From NCBI RefSeq assembly GCF_014201715.1, contig NZ_JACHFD010000002.1:124001-188000 (forward strand): a stretch of DNA of 64,000 bases, written 5' to 3'. The translations under genes were made by a program, and so were the position numbers. The notes beneath the pieces were generated by a model, which was given only the letters and a program-made list of their open reading frames with translations, was not told where the DNA came from and ran no database searches. The stretch is from Haloferula luteola. Lineage in GTDB: Bacteria; Verrucomicrobiota; Verrucomicrobiia; Verrucomicrobiales; Akkermansiaceae. Positions 1 to 8,003 of this stretch are shown here, piece by piece (the first letter of the stretch is position 1; each line of letters opens with the position of its first letter).

Positions 1-370
1 GCAATTGGGCGAGGAGAGACGACTCCAGTTCTCGGACCTTCCCTGCCAGAGTTTCATCCGCTTTCAGCAAGGCGTCGCGACGGGCAACTTGATCCACCGA
101 CTCCTTGTCAGCTCCCGCCTTCTCCGCCCGCGCGTCATCGAGACGCTTCTTCAGATCGACAATCTCACTATCCAAGGAATCCCGCTGACCCTCCAGAAGT
201 TCCTTATCCCGTTCCCAGGACGTCTCTTCCGTTTGAATTTCACGCATGGTCTCGATCCACTCGCGAACCGATTCCTTGAGCTTAGCCGTCTCGGAAACCT
301 GGGCTTCCTGGGAGTGAACCTGAACCGCCAAAAGCGGAACGAGGGCGGTGATGAGGATGGGGACACGCAT
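1..370 (-). CDS. DUF3450 family protein (C-terminus beyond window)
   Basis: Reading leftward from an ATG at 368-370, the frame stays open to the window edge, about 123 codons. The start MRVPILITALVPLLAVQVHS is a signal peptide. It is followed by a charged, heptad-like region rich in E, K, R and L (for example KLKESVREWIETMREIQ), which predicts a periplasmic coiled coil. This matches DUF3450, a family usually encoded just upstream of MotA/TolQ/ExbB, ExbD and TonB genes and thought to help couple the proton-motive complex to TonB receptors. Those partner genes would lie left of the window and cannot be seen. It follows a TonB receptor and a beta-helix protein on the same strand but is separated from them by a terminator and has its own upstream palindrome. 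Family call is from recognition of the sequence pattern; the 3' end is missing. Confidence 0.75.
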   Translation of the reverse strand, partial: MRVPILITALVPLLAVQVHSQEAQVSETAKLKESVREWIETMREIQTEETSWERDKELLEGQRDSLDSEIVDLKKRLDDARAEKAGADKESVDQVARRDALLKADETLAGKVRELESSLLAQL

Positions 371-431
371 GGGGTCGTGGGAAAGCGGGCGCATCAAATC
401 AAACCGCGAGAGTTTGCCCACGGGTTCGATG

Positions 432-445
432 TGACGCTTTTGTCA
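432..445 (-). promoter_or_regulatory. TGAC-N6-GTCA palindrome upstream of the DUF3450 gene
   Basis: An inverted repeat TGAC-N6-GTCA lies 62 bp before the DUF3450 start codon. On the coding strand it reads TGACAAAAGCGTCACAT. A nearly identical block lies 59 bp before the TonB receptor start, and both are preceded by CTGCTAGAG (here at 458-466). A third TGAC-N6-GTCA precedes the beta-helix gene. Interpreted as a shared operator; the cognate regulator is unknown. Confidence 0.55.
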
Positions 446-482
446 GATGGCGATCCGCTCTAGCAGGCAGGTCCGTCACACG

Positions 483-516
483 AAAAAGCCGCCCGGCTCG
501 ATCGAACCGGGCGGCC
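483..516 (-). terminator. Rho-independent terminator after the beta-helix gene
   Basis: A GC-rich stem (488-496 pairs with 507-515, plus three inner pairs) is followed on the minus strand by five T residues (483-487). It lies 25 bp past the stop of the 541-3870 gene and separates it from the DUF3450 gene. Confidence 0.85.
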
Positions 517-540
517 TGAAGCGTTGAGATGTGGCGGGGA

Positions 541-3500
541 TTATTGCGCCCCGTTCACATCGATGCGGTAGAACTGCTTGTTGCCTTCCATCGGAAGGGT
601 CAACTGCAGATCACCCGCAGGCGTCCACTCATTGAGGTCACCCGACTTGTAAACAGGCAGAGCCAACTCCACGTTCGATCCTTCCGCTTGCAGGATCACT
701 TGGCTGTCGGTGACAAGGTCAAGGATCGAGGATTCGGTGTAGATCGAGTCGAACAGCGCGCTATCGTTGACACCCACTGAGAAGCCGAGGGCTTGCAGTT
801 CGGCGGTCGCTTCGAGCGTGTCGGAGATGCCATCATTGTCGACGTCGGCGAAAGGAGCTTCACCACCACCCGTAGTGGGCGCTTCACCCAGCAGGATGCC
901 GGAAGCACTGAATGACGTCCAGCCAGCGGCCCAGTTGTCGGCACCGAAGGCACCACGATAGGTCGTGGCAACCGGAGCACCGGACTGAAGCTTGTTCGTC
1001 CAGAGCGGGGAACCCGAAGCTGGACGAGGGTCAAGGGCGAGGAGCTCATTGAACCCATCACGGGAGTAACTGCGATACATCGGATTGGTACCTCCATTGG
1101 AGTTGCCATTGATCGGCGAACCCGACGCATTGAAGAACGTGTTGGCGGCCCCTGCTCCATTGAGGAAGGTCAGGTTGCTGGCGTTGCTGCCAGTGTAGCT
1201 TCCGCCACCGAAACGTCCGATCGTGTTGTAGGCAAAGGTCAAGCCGGTGCCCGGACCATCCGAAGAAGACTCGATAAGGTGCTCACGATAGTCGTCGAAG
1301 ACCGAGTTGTAGACCTTTCCGGCGAAACGGTCATCGATGTAGATGGCATTGTTCCCCTTGTCGTTGCCGACAGGAGCGGTCGTTCCCGCACCGATGAAGG
1401 TAGCATTGTAGATCGTCGGGCTCGAGTTGGCCGTGCTATCCACGATGGTGCCGGTCGTGCCGTCCCATTCGCCACCGTTGTCGTGGCCCGATGAGGCTCC
1501 ATCTTCCGCGAACGGGGTTTGGACCGCGAACCAGAACTGGTGAGTGCCCTTGTGCCCTTCATCGATATCGAAGGAATCGTCCTGGTTGAAGGCCATCACG
1601 AAGTGATCGGTGTTGACCGTGCCACCGAAGAACTCGACGCCGTCATCCGCATTCGCAAAGACTTCAATGTGACTCAGGGTGGTTCCGTTTCCGACGCCGC
1701 CCAAGGTGAGACCGTTGATCTCGTGACCGGCCGAAGCATTGTAGACGTAACCGCCATGGCGGATGCTGCAGTAGGTCATGATCCCGCTGCTGTCGGCCGC
1801 ATTGCTGCCACCGTATTCGATCACATCGGCGCGACCGTCATCATCAACGTCGGCAGAGGCACCTGGTTGGAAGCCCTCGATGCTGTTCTCAGCCGAACCG
1901 TCACCCACACCACCAATGGTGATCGGAGCGGAGCCAAGAAGCACCACGCCACCCCAACGGGCATAAGTGGTGTAAGTCGGAGCGGTGGCGACGAATCCAT
2001 CGCCATCGATGTCCAATGCACTGGCAGCTTCCAGTTCGTCGGTCGTGGTGAAGATGATTGGCTCTTCAGCCGTTCCTTGGGCATCGATCTGCGAGCCGCG
2101 AGTCACCACAATGGCGCCGAAAGCATCGTCGTCCTTATTGCTGGTACCCTGGTCATTGAGGGTCGAATAAACCTTGGTTCCCGGCTCGATGGTCAACGTC
2201 GCACCGTTGGTCACGAAAACCTTGTCGGTGAGGATGTAGACCTTGTCGCTCGTCCAGGTGGTGTTGGTGTTGATGGCGTGTACCAAGGAACCGAAGGACG
2301 TGTTCGTCACAGTTTGCTCGGCGATGACATCCACCTTCACGCTGGTGTAGGTGCGGGCGTCAAAGGTCGTCCAGCCAGCCAACCAGTTGTCCGAACCGAA
2401 AGCACCGCGGTAATCCGTGGTCACCGGAGCACCGCTTTGCAAGGTGGCACCATTCGAAACCAGAAGCGGAGAGGTCGATGAAGGACGTGGATCGAGATAG
2501 CTCAGCTCGTTCGTCGAGGCATCGCGCGAGTAGGCAAGGTAAGCCGGATCGGTGTTGGCGTTGGAATTGCCGTTGATCGGATTGCCCGATGCGTCGAAGA
2601 AGGTGGTCGCTGCGCCTGCTCCATTGAGATAGGTGAGGTTGGAGCCAGGGGTTCCACCACCGAACCGGCCCACGGTGTTGTTGGCGAAAGTGAGACCCGT
2701 CCCTGGACCATCCGACGAAGATTCAATGAGATCCTCGCTGTAGTCGTCAAAGACCGAGTTGTAGACCTTTCCGGCGAAACGGTCGTCGATGTAGATGGCA
2801 TTGTTGCCCTTGTCGTTGCCGACAGGAGCAGTGGTGCCGGCACCGATGAAAGTGGCGTTGTAGATCGTCGGGCTCGAGTTGGCCGTGCTGTCCACGATGG
2901 TCCCGGTCGTGCCGTCCCATTCGCCACCATTATCGTGACCCGATGAAGCTCCGTCTTCAGCATAAGGAGCCTGAACCGCGAACCAGAATTGGTGAGTGCC
3001 CTTGTGGCCCTCGTCGATATCGAAGGAATCGTCTTGGTTGAAGACCATCGCGAAGTGATCGGTGTTGACCGTGCCACCGAAGAACTCGACGCCATCATCC
3101 GCGTTCGCGAAAACTTCGATGTGGCTCAGCGTCGTGCCACTGCCAACACCACCCAAGGTAAGGCCATTGATCTCGTGACCCGCCGAAGCATTGTAGACGT
3201 AACCGCCGTGACGAATGATGCAGTAGGTCATCACCCCGCTGTTGTCGGCGGCATTGTTGCCACCGTATTCGATCACATCAGCGCGACCATCATCGTCGAC
3301 GTCCGCAGACGCACCTGGCTGGAAGCCCTCGATGCTGTTCTCAGCCGAACCGTCGCCCACACCACCGATGGTGATTGGAGCGGAACCGAGAAGCACCACA
3401 CCACCCCATCGGGAGTAGGTCGTGTAGGAAGGAAACTCAGCAATGAATCCGTCGCCATCGACATCATCCTGGAGTTCGAACTCCAACTCGTCAGTCGTGG

Positions 3501-3870
3501 TGAAGAGAATGGGCTCATCGGCCGTGCCCGCCGCGTTGATCTTCGAACCGCGGGTCACCACGATGGCACCGAAAGCATCGTCGTCCTTGTTACTGGTTCC
3601 TTTGTCATCAAGAGTCGAGTAGACCTTCGTGCCCGGCTCAATGGTGAGCGTAGCACCACCGGTCACGAACACTTTATCCGTGAGCACGTAGACGTTGTCT
3701 TTCGTCCAGGTGGTGTTGGTATTGATCGCGTGCACCAAAGAACCGTAGGTGGTGTTGGTGACGGTTTGCGTCGAGATCACATCGATCTGCGCGGCCTGCA
3801 TCACGCACGGCATGGCCGCCGCTGCGAGAAGAAGTGAATGACGCGTTTTAGAGTGGGATGCGTGTTTCAT
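541..3870 (-). CDS. Secreted beta-helix-like protein with two near-identical halves
   Basis: A 1109-residue protein with an N-terminal signal peptide (MKHASHSKTRHSLLLAAAAMP...). The mature part consists of two tandem copies of about 484 residues (roughly 30-513 and 514-990), each starting with a TVTNT(T/S)xGSLVHAINTN-type block and rich in G, N, D and T. Asp-rich strings such as NKDDDAFG, DVDGDGF and ADVDDDGRAD suggest calcium binding. Repeated short beta segments (IYNATFIGAGTTAP, NAIYIDDRFAGKVYNSVF) suggest a right-handed parallel beta-helix. The last ~120 residues are a different tail. Proteins of this look commonly sit beside TonB receptors and DUF3450 genes in Verrucomicrobiota and related Gram-negatives. 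Its position 203 bp after the receptor suggests a surface partner that binds or processes the ligand. No catalytic motif is recognised. Confidence 0.75.
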   Translation of the reverse strand: MKHASHSKTRHSLLLAAAAMPCVMQAAQIDVISTQTVTNTTYGSLVHAINTNTTWTKDNVYVLTDKVFVTGGATLTIEPGTKVYSTLDDKGTSNKDDDAFGAIVVTRGSKINAAGTADEPILFTTTDELEFELQDDVDGDGFIAEFPSYTTYSRWGGVVLLGSAPITIGGVGDGSAENSIEGFQPGASADVDDDGRADVIEYGGNNAADNSGVMTYCIIRHGGYVYNASAGHEINGLTLGGVGSGTTLSHIEVFANADDGVEFFGGTVNTDHFAMVFNQDDSFDIDEGHKGTHQFWFAVQAPYAEDGASSGHDNGGEWDGTTGTIVDSTANSSPTIYNATFIGAGTTAPVGNDKGNNAIYIDDRFAGKVYNSVFDDYSEDLIESSSDGPGTGLTFANNTVGRFGGGTPGSNLTYLNGAGAATTFFDASGNPINGNSNANTDPAYLAYSRDASTNELSYLDPRPSSTSPLLVSNGATLQSGAPVTTDYRGAFGSDNWLAGWTTFDARTYTSVKVDVIAEQTVTNTSFGSLVHAINTNTTWTSDKVYILTDKVFVTNGATLTIEPGTKVYSTLNDQGTSNKDDDAFGAIVVTRGSQIDAQGTAEEPIIFTTTDELEAASALDIDGDGFVATAPTYTTYARWGGVVLLGSAPITIGGVGDGSAENSIEGFQPGASADVDDDGRADVIEYGGSNAADSSGIMTYCSIRHGGYVYNASAGHEINGLTLGGVGNGTTLSHIEVFANADDGVEFFGGTVNTDHFVMAFNQDDSFDIDEGHKGTHQFWFAVQTPFAEDGASSGHDNGGEWDGTTGTIVDSTANSSPTIYNATFIGAGTTAPVGNDKGNNAIYIDDRFAGKVYNSVFDDYREHLIESSSDGPGTGLTFAYNTIGRFGGGSYTGSNASNLTFLNGAGAANTFFNASGSPINGNSNGGTNPMYRSYSRDGFNELLALDPRPASGSPLWTNKLQSGAPVATTYRGAFGADNWAAGWTSFSASGILLGEAPTTGGGEAPFADVDNDGISDTLEATAELQALGFSVGVNDSALFDSIYTESSILDLVTDSQVILQAEGSNVELALPVYKSGDLNEWTPAGDLQLTLPMEGNKQFYRIDVNGAQ
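897..3790 (-). repeat. Tandem in-gene duplication, unit about 1452 bp
   Basis: Two head-to-tail copies inside the beta-helix gene, about 2335-3790 and 897-2334. The offset measured between matching blocks (for example GTGTTGGT at 3713 and 2261) is 1452 bp, or 484 codons. Long stretches are nearly identical at DNA level, which indicates recent duplication or gene conversion. Confidence 0.85.
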
Positions 3871-4002
3871 TGGTTTGCTGACTGATTCGGAACCAAAGAG
3901 GCGCCTTGAGGGGGTGCCTTGGTTCTGTGGCGGGCCGAAACTGCAACTCCACCCTCACTGTCACGACCGATTTACTGTGTCGATCTCGACACCTGCTTCG
4001 TT

Positions 4003-4016
4003 TGACTTTCGTGTCA
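4003..4016 (-). promoter_or_regulatory. TGAC-N6-GTCA palindrome upstream of the beta-helix gene
   Basis: TGAC (4003-4006), six bases, GTCA (4013-4016), 133 bp before the start codon at 3870 and just downstream of the TonB receptor terminator. It has the same half-sites and spacing as the sites at 432-445 and 7789-7802, though the neighbouring CTGCTAGAG block is absent here. Confidence 0.45.
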
Positions 4017-4041
4017 CAAACGACTCCTTCCGACACGGAAA

Positions 4042-4067
4042 CGCCGGGAGGAAAGATCCCCCCGGCG
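4042..4067 (-). terminator. Hairpin after the TonB receptor
   Basis: A 7-bp perfect stem (4042-4048 with 4061-4067) begins 6 bp past the receptor stop. The minus-strand tail is only a short T run (GTTTCC), so termination may be partial, allowing read-through into the beta-helix gene. Confidence 0.5.
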
Positions 4068-4073
4068 CTCGCC

Positions 4074-7000
4074 TTAAAACTTCCCCTTGAACTCGAGGTA
4101 AGCCTCTCGTCCTGGGGTCTCAGTCGTGTAGGTAAGCCCCGCATAAGGCGCAGACCCAGTCTCCGGGCCACCCCGGTATTCGTAGTGGCGGTCTTCCTCG
4201 GTTAGATTGCGGATCCCTAACGTGATGGTTCCCGTGAACCAATCGAATTCAAACTTCCGTGCAACCGTCAGATCGAGCGTGAGATTGGGCAAAGTCCACA
4301 CATCGTACCCGTCCGGCTCACTCCGCAAGATTGTTGGATACTCGTCGGTAAAGTTCGCCGTTAGGTAGACCGCCCACGGAGAATCTTCAGGCGCCCACCC
4401 AAGCGTAAGATTGAGGATTTGGCTCGGCTGGAACGGGAATCGGGTTTCCAGGGGGGTGATCACCAAGCCCTGATTGACCTCATAGTTGAGGATCGAATTG
4501 ATGTAGGCGTAGTTGCCCGTTACCGAAAATGGACCGTAGTTCCAGCTACCCTCCAACTCGAATCCACTGATCGAGCCAGTGTCCCCATTGACGTAGGTGT
4601 TGCTGTTGATGCCGAGGTCGACGCGCTGAACGACGACAATCGGATCCGTCAGATCCTTGTGGAAGGCCGAGACCCGCCCCGACCAATGGTCACCGAAGCG
4701 GAGGTCTGCCGAGATATCGAAGTTTGAGATACTCGTCTCGGTCAGGTCCGCATTTCCGCGACGGACGATGCCGGTATCCTGAGCCACCGATTCGATTGGC
4801 AAGAACTCATGGAAGGTCGGACGCGCAACGGTCCGCGACCAAGCCATGTTGACGATCGCCTTGTCAGGCACGACATCGATCCCCGCCATGACTGCCGGCA
4901 TGAACGCATCGGTCGTCATCGAACCAAACCGGGAGGGATTATCTTCGGGCAGACGAGTCAACGGGTCAGCGGCCACCGCATAAGCTTTCTTCTCCTGCTC
5001 CCATCGCCCACCCAGCCCAGCGCGCCACCAATCATCGTAGTAAGTTGCTGAAGCGTGGAAGGCGAGCAAGGTGAGGTCCGAGTCGACATTGCGCACTTCG
5101 AGGCCGGAACCGTTCAAATAGTAAGGAGCATCCGGCAGAACATAAAACGCCCTCGACGAACCTGATCCAGTCCCCGGCACGGCGCCCGTGTTTTCGCTGG
5201 CGTAGCCGTTGTAGTAATCGATCAAGGCATCGGGATGGTCCGCAAGATACTGGCCGAGGTTCACATACCCTGCCGGGAGGGGACTTCCGTCCAACAAGGT
5301 CGTCGCATCCAAGGGAGAACCACTGGACAAGGGCGCAATCTCCGGATGATCCGTCCACCAGGAACGCAGACTCCGCTCCACCCACTTTTCCCAGCTCGCG
5401 GTCCGCAACAGATAGACGCGTCCAGACTGCTCTCGATCTTTGTCCAGGTGGCTACCGCCAATCGTGATGTCGAGCCGCCGACCGTCCTCTTCGTCGTCGG
5501 TAAAATAGATGCTCTGCGTCAGGCTCAACGAAGATTCCAAACCGGTTTCTTCCGTCGTCTGGGTCTCACGGGAAGAATCCAGACTGCCAATCCCGTCGTT
5601 CACGAAAGTCGAGTACTGCAACGTCGAGATCTTCCCGAGTGCGGGATTGTAGATGATCGTTGGGTCAATGGCGGCGGCAGCGGCAATCGATGGATCCGTG
5701 AAGTCGAGCATCCCGTTTTGGAATGTGCTCGTGTGAGGTCGGGATTCTCGTGCAAGCGACTGAGTGATCGACCATTCCAGCTTCGTTCCGGCGTCGTTTT
5801 TGTGAGTGCCTTGGAGTTGCTTGAGTTCCGTATCCCGGATGACCGGATCGATGGTCCAAAACTCTTTCGTGTAAATCGCAGAAGCGCCGTAGCGGCTGAT
5901 CACCGCATCGTTCTTCGCCAACGCACCAAACACCCCGTCACCCTCCACCCGATAGTCGGTGCCGTGGGTGATGTTATCGGAGACGATGTGCTTTTTGAAG
6001 TAGGTCGCATTGATCTGGTGGTTCTCGCCGAGCTTCACCCCTGCACCGAGGTAGGCCGACCAATCGAGCTCGCGAGTGTAGCTTTCCTCATTCCAGCTTC
6101 GGGCGGGTTCGGTCACTCGGTTCTCCTCACCCGTCGCATTCACCTCGTCATGAGTGCTGTGCTGAAAGGCGCCGATCAGGCCAAGCTCGATGCCATTCTC
6201 GAATTTCTTACGGTCGCCGTAGACCAATGAAAATGACTCCGAGGGCTCAGGCTCGTCCACTTTCGGCATAAACGACTGGCTCTGATCGAGCATTCGCATC
6301 TGCTGAACATGCTTGTCGGCGAGCGCCTGCTGGGCGAGCGCCTCCGCGATCTGGCGAGCTTGCAGGGTGGCATTGGTCGTATTGCCAGGCACCACTCGAT
6401 TTCCTCCCGCCTCGAAGGACTCTGGATCACCATTTGAGTCGAGACTCCACAACAAGGAATCGGGGATGGGATTGTCCACATCTCCCCAAAAGCCCAGCTC
6501 CCGATTCGGATGAACCAGCATCCGATCCTCGTGGTTGGAATTCGTGCCAATCTTGTATTTGAACTCGGCAACCCGCTCTTCTGGGATGTTGAGGGAGTGA
6601 ATCTGGATGGTGCCCCCGCCAAAGTCTCCTGGCAGCCCGGGCCAGTAGGTCTTGTTCACGTCGATTCCCTGAATCGCCGTCGTCGGGAAGATATCCAACT
6701 GCACCGCCTTGCGCGAAGGGTCGGCGGAGGAGATCGCCGCGCCGTTGAACAGCGTGGTGACGTAACGGTCCGCCAACCCCCGCACCACAGCAAACTTGCC
6801 CCCGACAATGTTGGCACCCGCAACCTTGCCCACAGCTCCCGCCGCATCACTCACCCCGGTCTTGGTAAAGTCCTCCTTGGACAGCCCCGAGCTCAGCGTG
6901 TTGGTCAGATTGAGATCGAGATTGAAGTCCCCCTGATTGGCTTCGGTGTATTCGCCAACAATGGACTCTTCGGCGAGCATGTACTCCCCCTCTTGAGTAT

Positions 7001-7730
7001 CCTGAGGTTTCACACGGAGTGCTACCCGAACTTCAGAGGTGTTGCCGTTGCGAAGGGTCGTCGGAGCCGTGCCCGTGCTGTAACCCAGTTTGAGCACTTC
7101 CACATTGGCATTCCCTTCGGGAAGTCCCTCGATGCGAAAGCGCCCTTGCGCATCTGTCTCATCTTCGCGGCCCGTTCCGGGCACCGAAACGATCGCTCCT
7201 GCAATCGGCTCCAGAGTGGTCACATCGGAGACTTCACCCACTAGGATCGCCGTCCCAATGCGTTGCTCAATCGGCAATGGCGTGCCCTCCAGTACTTCGG
7301 CCACCTCCTGGACTTCACCCTCCGGCACCCGCCCGGGCACCCAGGGACCCATGCCCTCAACATCGGGTAGCGATGGCACATCCACTTCCAGGACGGAGAC
7401 CTCTGCGAGCACCTCGGGACTCCATGGCCCCACAGGCTGAGTCCACTGCAAATACGTCCACCCTAGTGGATCCATCCCGCTCATCGGCCCGGCAACTGCC
7501 AGAAGCTCGAACATCGAACCACTCGCCACCCAGAGTTTTTGCCGCGCTGCGCCATCCTTCTCAGGAAGAAGCAAGCTCCCTCCACCCGGCACCTCCGAGC
7601 CCTCCGCCTGAGGCAAAGCCAGCTCACCCGCCTGCACAGGCAGGAGGGTCGAGAACATCATTCCGGCGGCCACCACTCCTTGGAGCATGGCATCTTTCGG
7701 AAAACAGCTTGCGGTAGGGGACGCTTGCAT
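4074..7730 (-). CDS. TonB-dependent outer-membrane receptor with N-terminal carboxypeptidase-regulatory-like domain
   Basis: A 1218-residue protein. A signal peptide (MQASPTASCFPKDAMLQGVVAAG...) is followed by a proline-rich, poorly conserved stretch and a carboxypeptidase-D-regulatory-like beta-sandwich near residues 165-250 (GEVSDVTTLEPIAGAIVSVPG...GRFRIEGLPEG). Next come a plug domain (DAAGAVGKVAGANIVGGKFAVVRGLADRYVTTLFNG; ADPSRKAVQLDIFPT) and a long beta-barrel ending in YLEFKGKF with a terminal aromatic residue, as in outer-membrane barrels. It imports a large ligand across the outer membrane using TonB energy. The substrate cannot be read from sequence; the downstream beta-helix protein and DUF3450 and the divergent phosphatase-like gene are the only clues. 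Start chosen for the signal peptide; an internal ATG 14 codons later is also possible. Confidence 0.9.
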   Translation of the reverse strand: MQASPTASCFPKDAMLQGVVAAGMMFSTLLPVQAGELALPQAEGSEVPGGGSLLLPEKDGAARQKLWVASGSMFELLAVAGPMSGMDPLGWTYLQWTQPVGPWSPEVLAEVSVLEVDVPSLPDVEGMGPWVPGRVPEGEVQEVAEVLEGTPLPIEQRIGTAILVGEVSDVTTLEPIAGAIVSVPGTGREDETDAQGRFRIEGLPEGNANVEVLKLGYSTGTAPTTLRNGNTSEVRVALRVKPQDTQEGEYMLAEESIVGEYTEANQGDFNLDLNLTNTLSSGLSKEDFTKTGVSDAAGAVGKVAGANIVGGKFAVVRGLADRYVTTLFNGAAISSADPSRKAVQLDIFPTTAIQGIDVNKTYWPGLPGDFGGGTIQIHSLNIPEERVAEFKYKIGTNSNHEDRMLVHPNRELGFWGDVDNPIPDSLLWSLDSNGDPESFEAGGNRVVPGNTTNATLQARQIAEALAQQALADKHVQQMRMLDQSQSFMPKVDEPEPSESFSLVYGDRKKFENGIELGLIGAFQHSTHDEVNATGEENRVTEPARSWNEESYTRELDWSAYLGAGVKLGENHQINATYFKKHIVSDNITHGTDYRVEGDGVFGALAKNDAVISRYGASAIYTKEFWTIDPVIRDTELKQLQGTHKNDAGTKLEWSITQSLARESRPHTSTFQNGMLDFTDPSIAAAAAIDPTIIYNPALGKISTLQYSTFVNDGIGSLDSSRETQTTEETGLESSLSLTQSIYFTDDEEDGRRLDITIGGSHLDKDREQSGRVYLLRTASWEKWVERSLRSWWTDHPEIAPLSSGSPLDATTLLDGSPLPAGYVNLGQYLADHPDALIDYYNGYASENTGAVPGTGSGSSRAFYVLPDAPYYLNGSGLEVRNVDSDLTLLAFHASATYYDDWWRAGLGGRWEQEKKAYAVAADPLTRLPEDNPSRFGSMTTDAFMPAVMAGIDVVPDKAIVNMAWSRTVARPTFHEFLPIESVAQDTGIVRRGNADLTETSISNFDISADLRFGDHWSGRVSAFHKDLTDPIVVVQRVDLGINSNTYVNGDTGSISGFELEGSWNYGPFSVTGNYAYINSILNYEVNQGLVITPLETRFPFQPSQILNLTLGWAPEDSPWAVYLTANFTDEYPTILRSEPDGYDVWTLPNLTLDLTVARKFEFDWFTGTITLGIRNLTEEDRHYEYRGGPETGSAPYAGLTYTTETPGREAYLEFKGKF

Positions 7731-7788
7731 CAGGCGGATCGCGGCAAGCCCCTATCCCCCCTCCTCATCGGGATGAAGTCGCCCCATG

Positions 7789-7802
7789 TGACGCTTCCGT
7801 CA
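7789..7802 (-). promoter_or_regulatory. TGAC-N6-GTCA palindrome upstream of the TonB receptor
   Basis: On the coding strand it reads TGACGGAAGCGTCACAT, with arms TGACG and CGTCA, 59 bp before the receptor start. CTGCTAGAG lies just upstream (7809-7817). It closely matches the block before the DUF3450 gene. It sits in the divergent spacer shared with the PhoX-like gene, about 200 bp from that start, so it could act on both. Confidence 0.55.
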
Positions 7803-8003
7803 CGACGACTCTAGCAGCGTGTGACAAGTTCATGGCGTGACCCCTTTCGAGGTCCGAAAACCGCCCCGTTCGGAGACGAAAATGCCATGTGAAAGTAACG
7901 GCACAAGAATCTCAATGCCAGCGCTTGAGGGATTCCCCAGAGGCTAGCCGCCCCGGCACTCACCAAGATGAGTTCACCGGGAGCACAGCAAACCACAACA
8001 TCC

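Noticed and set aside
5-463. A 152-codon plus-strand frame at the left edge
   Set aside because: The opposite strand encodes a signal peptide plus coiled coil of DUF3450 type, which explains the region better.
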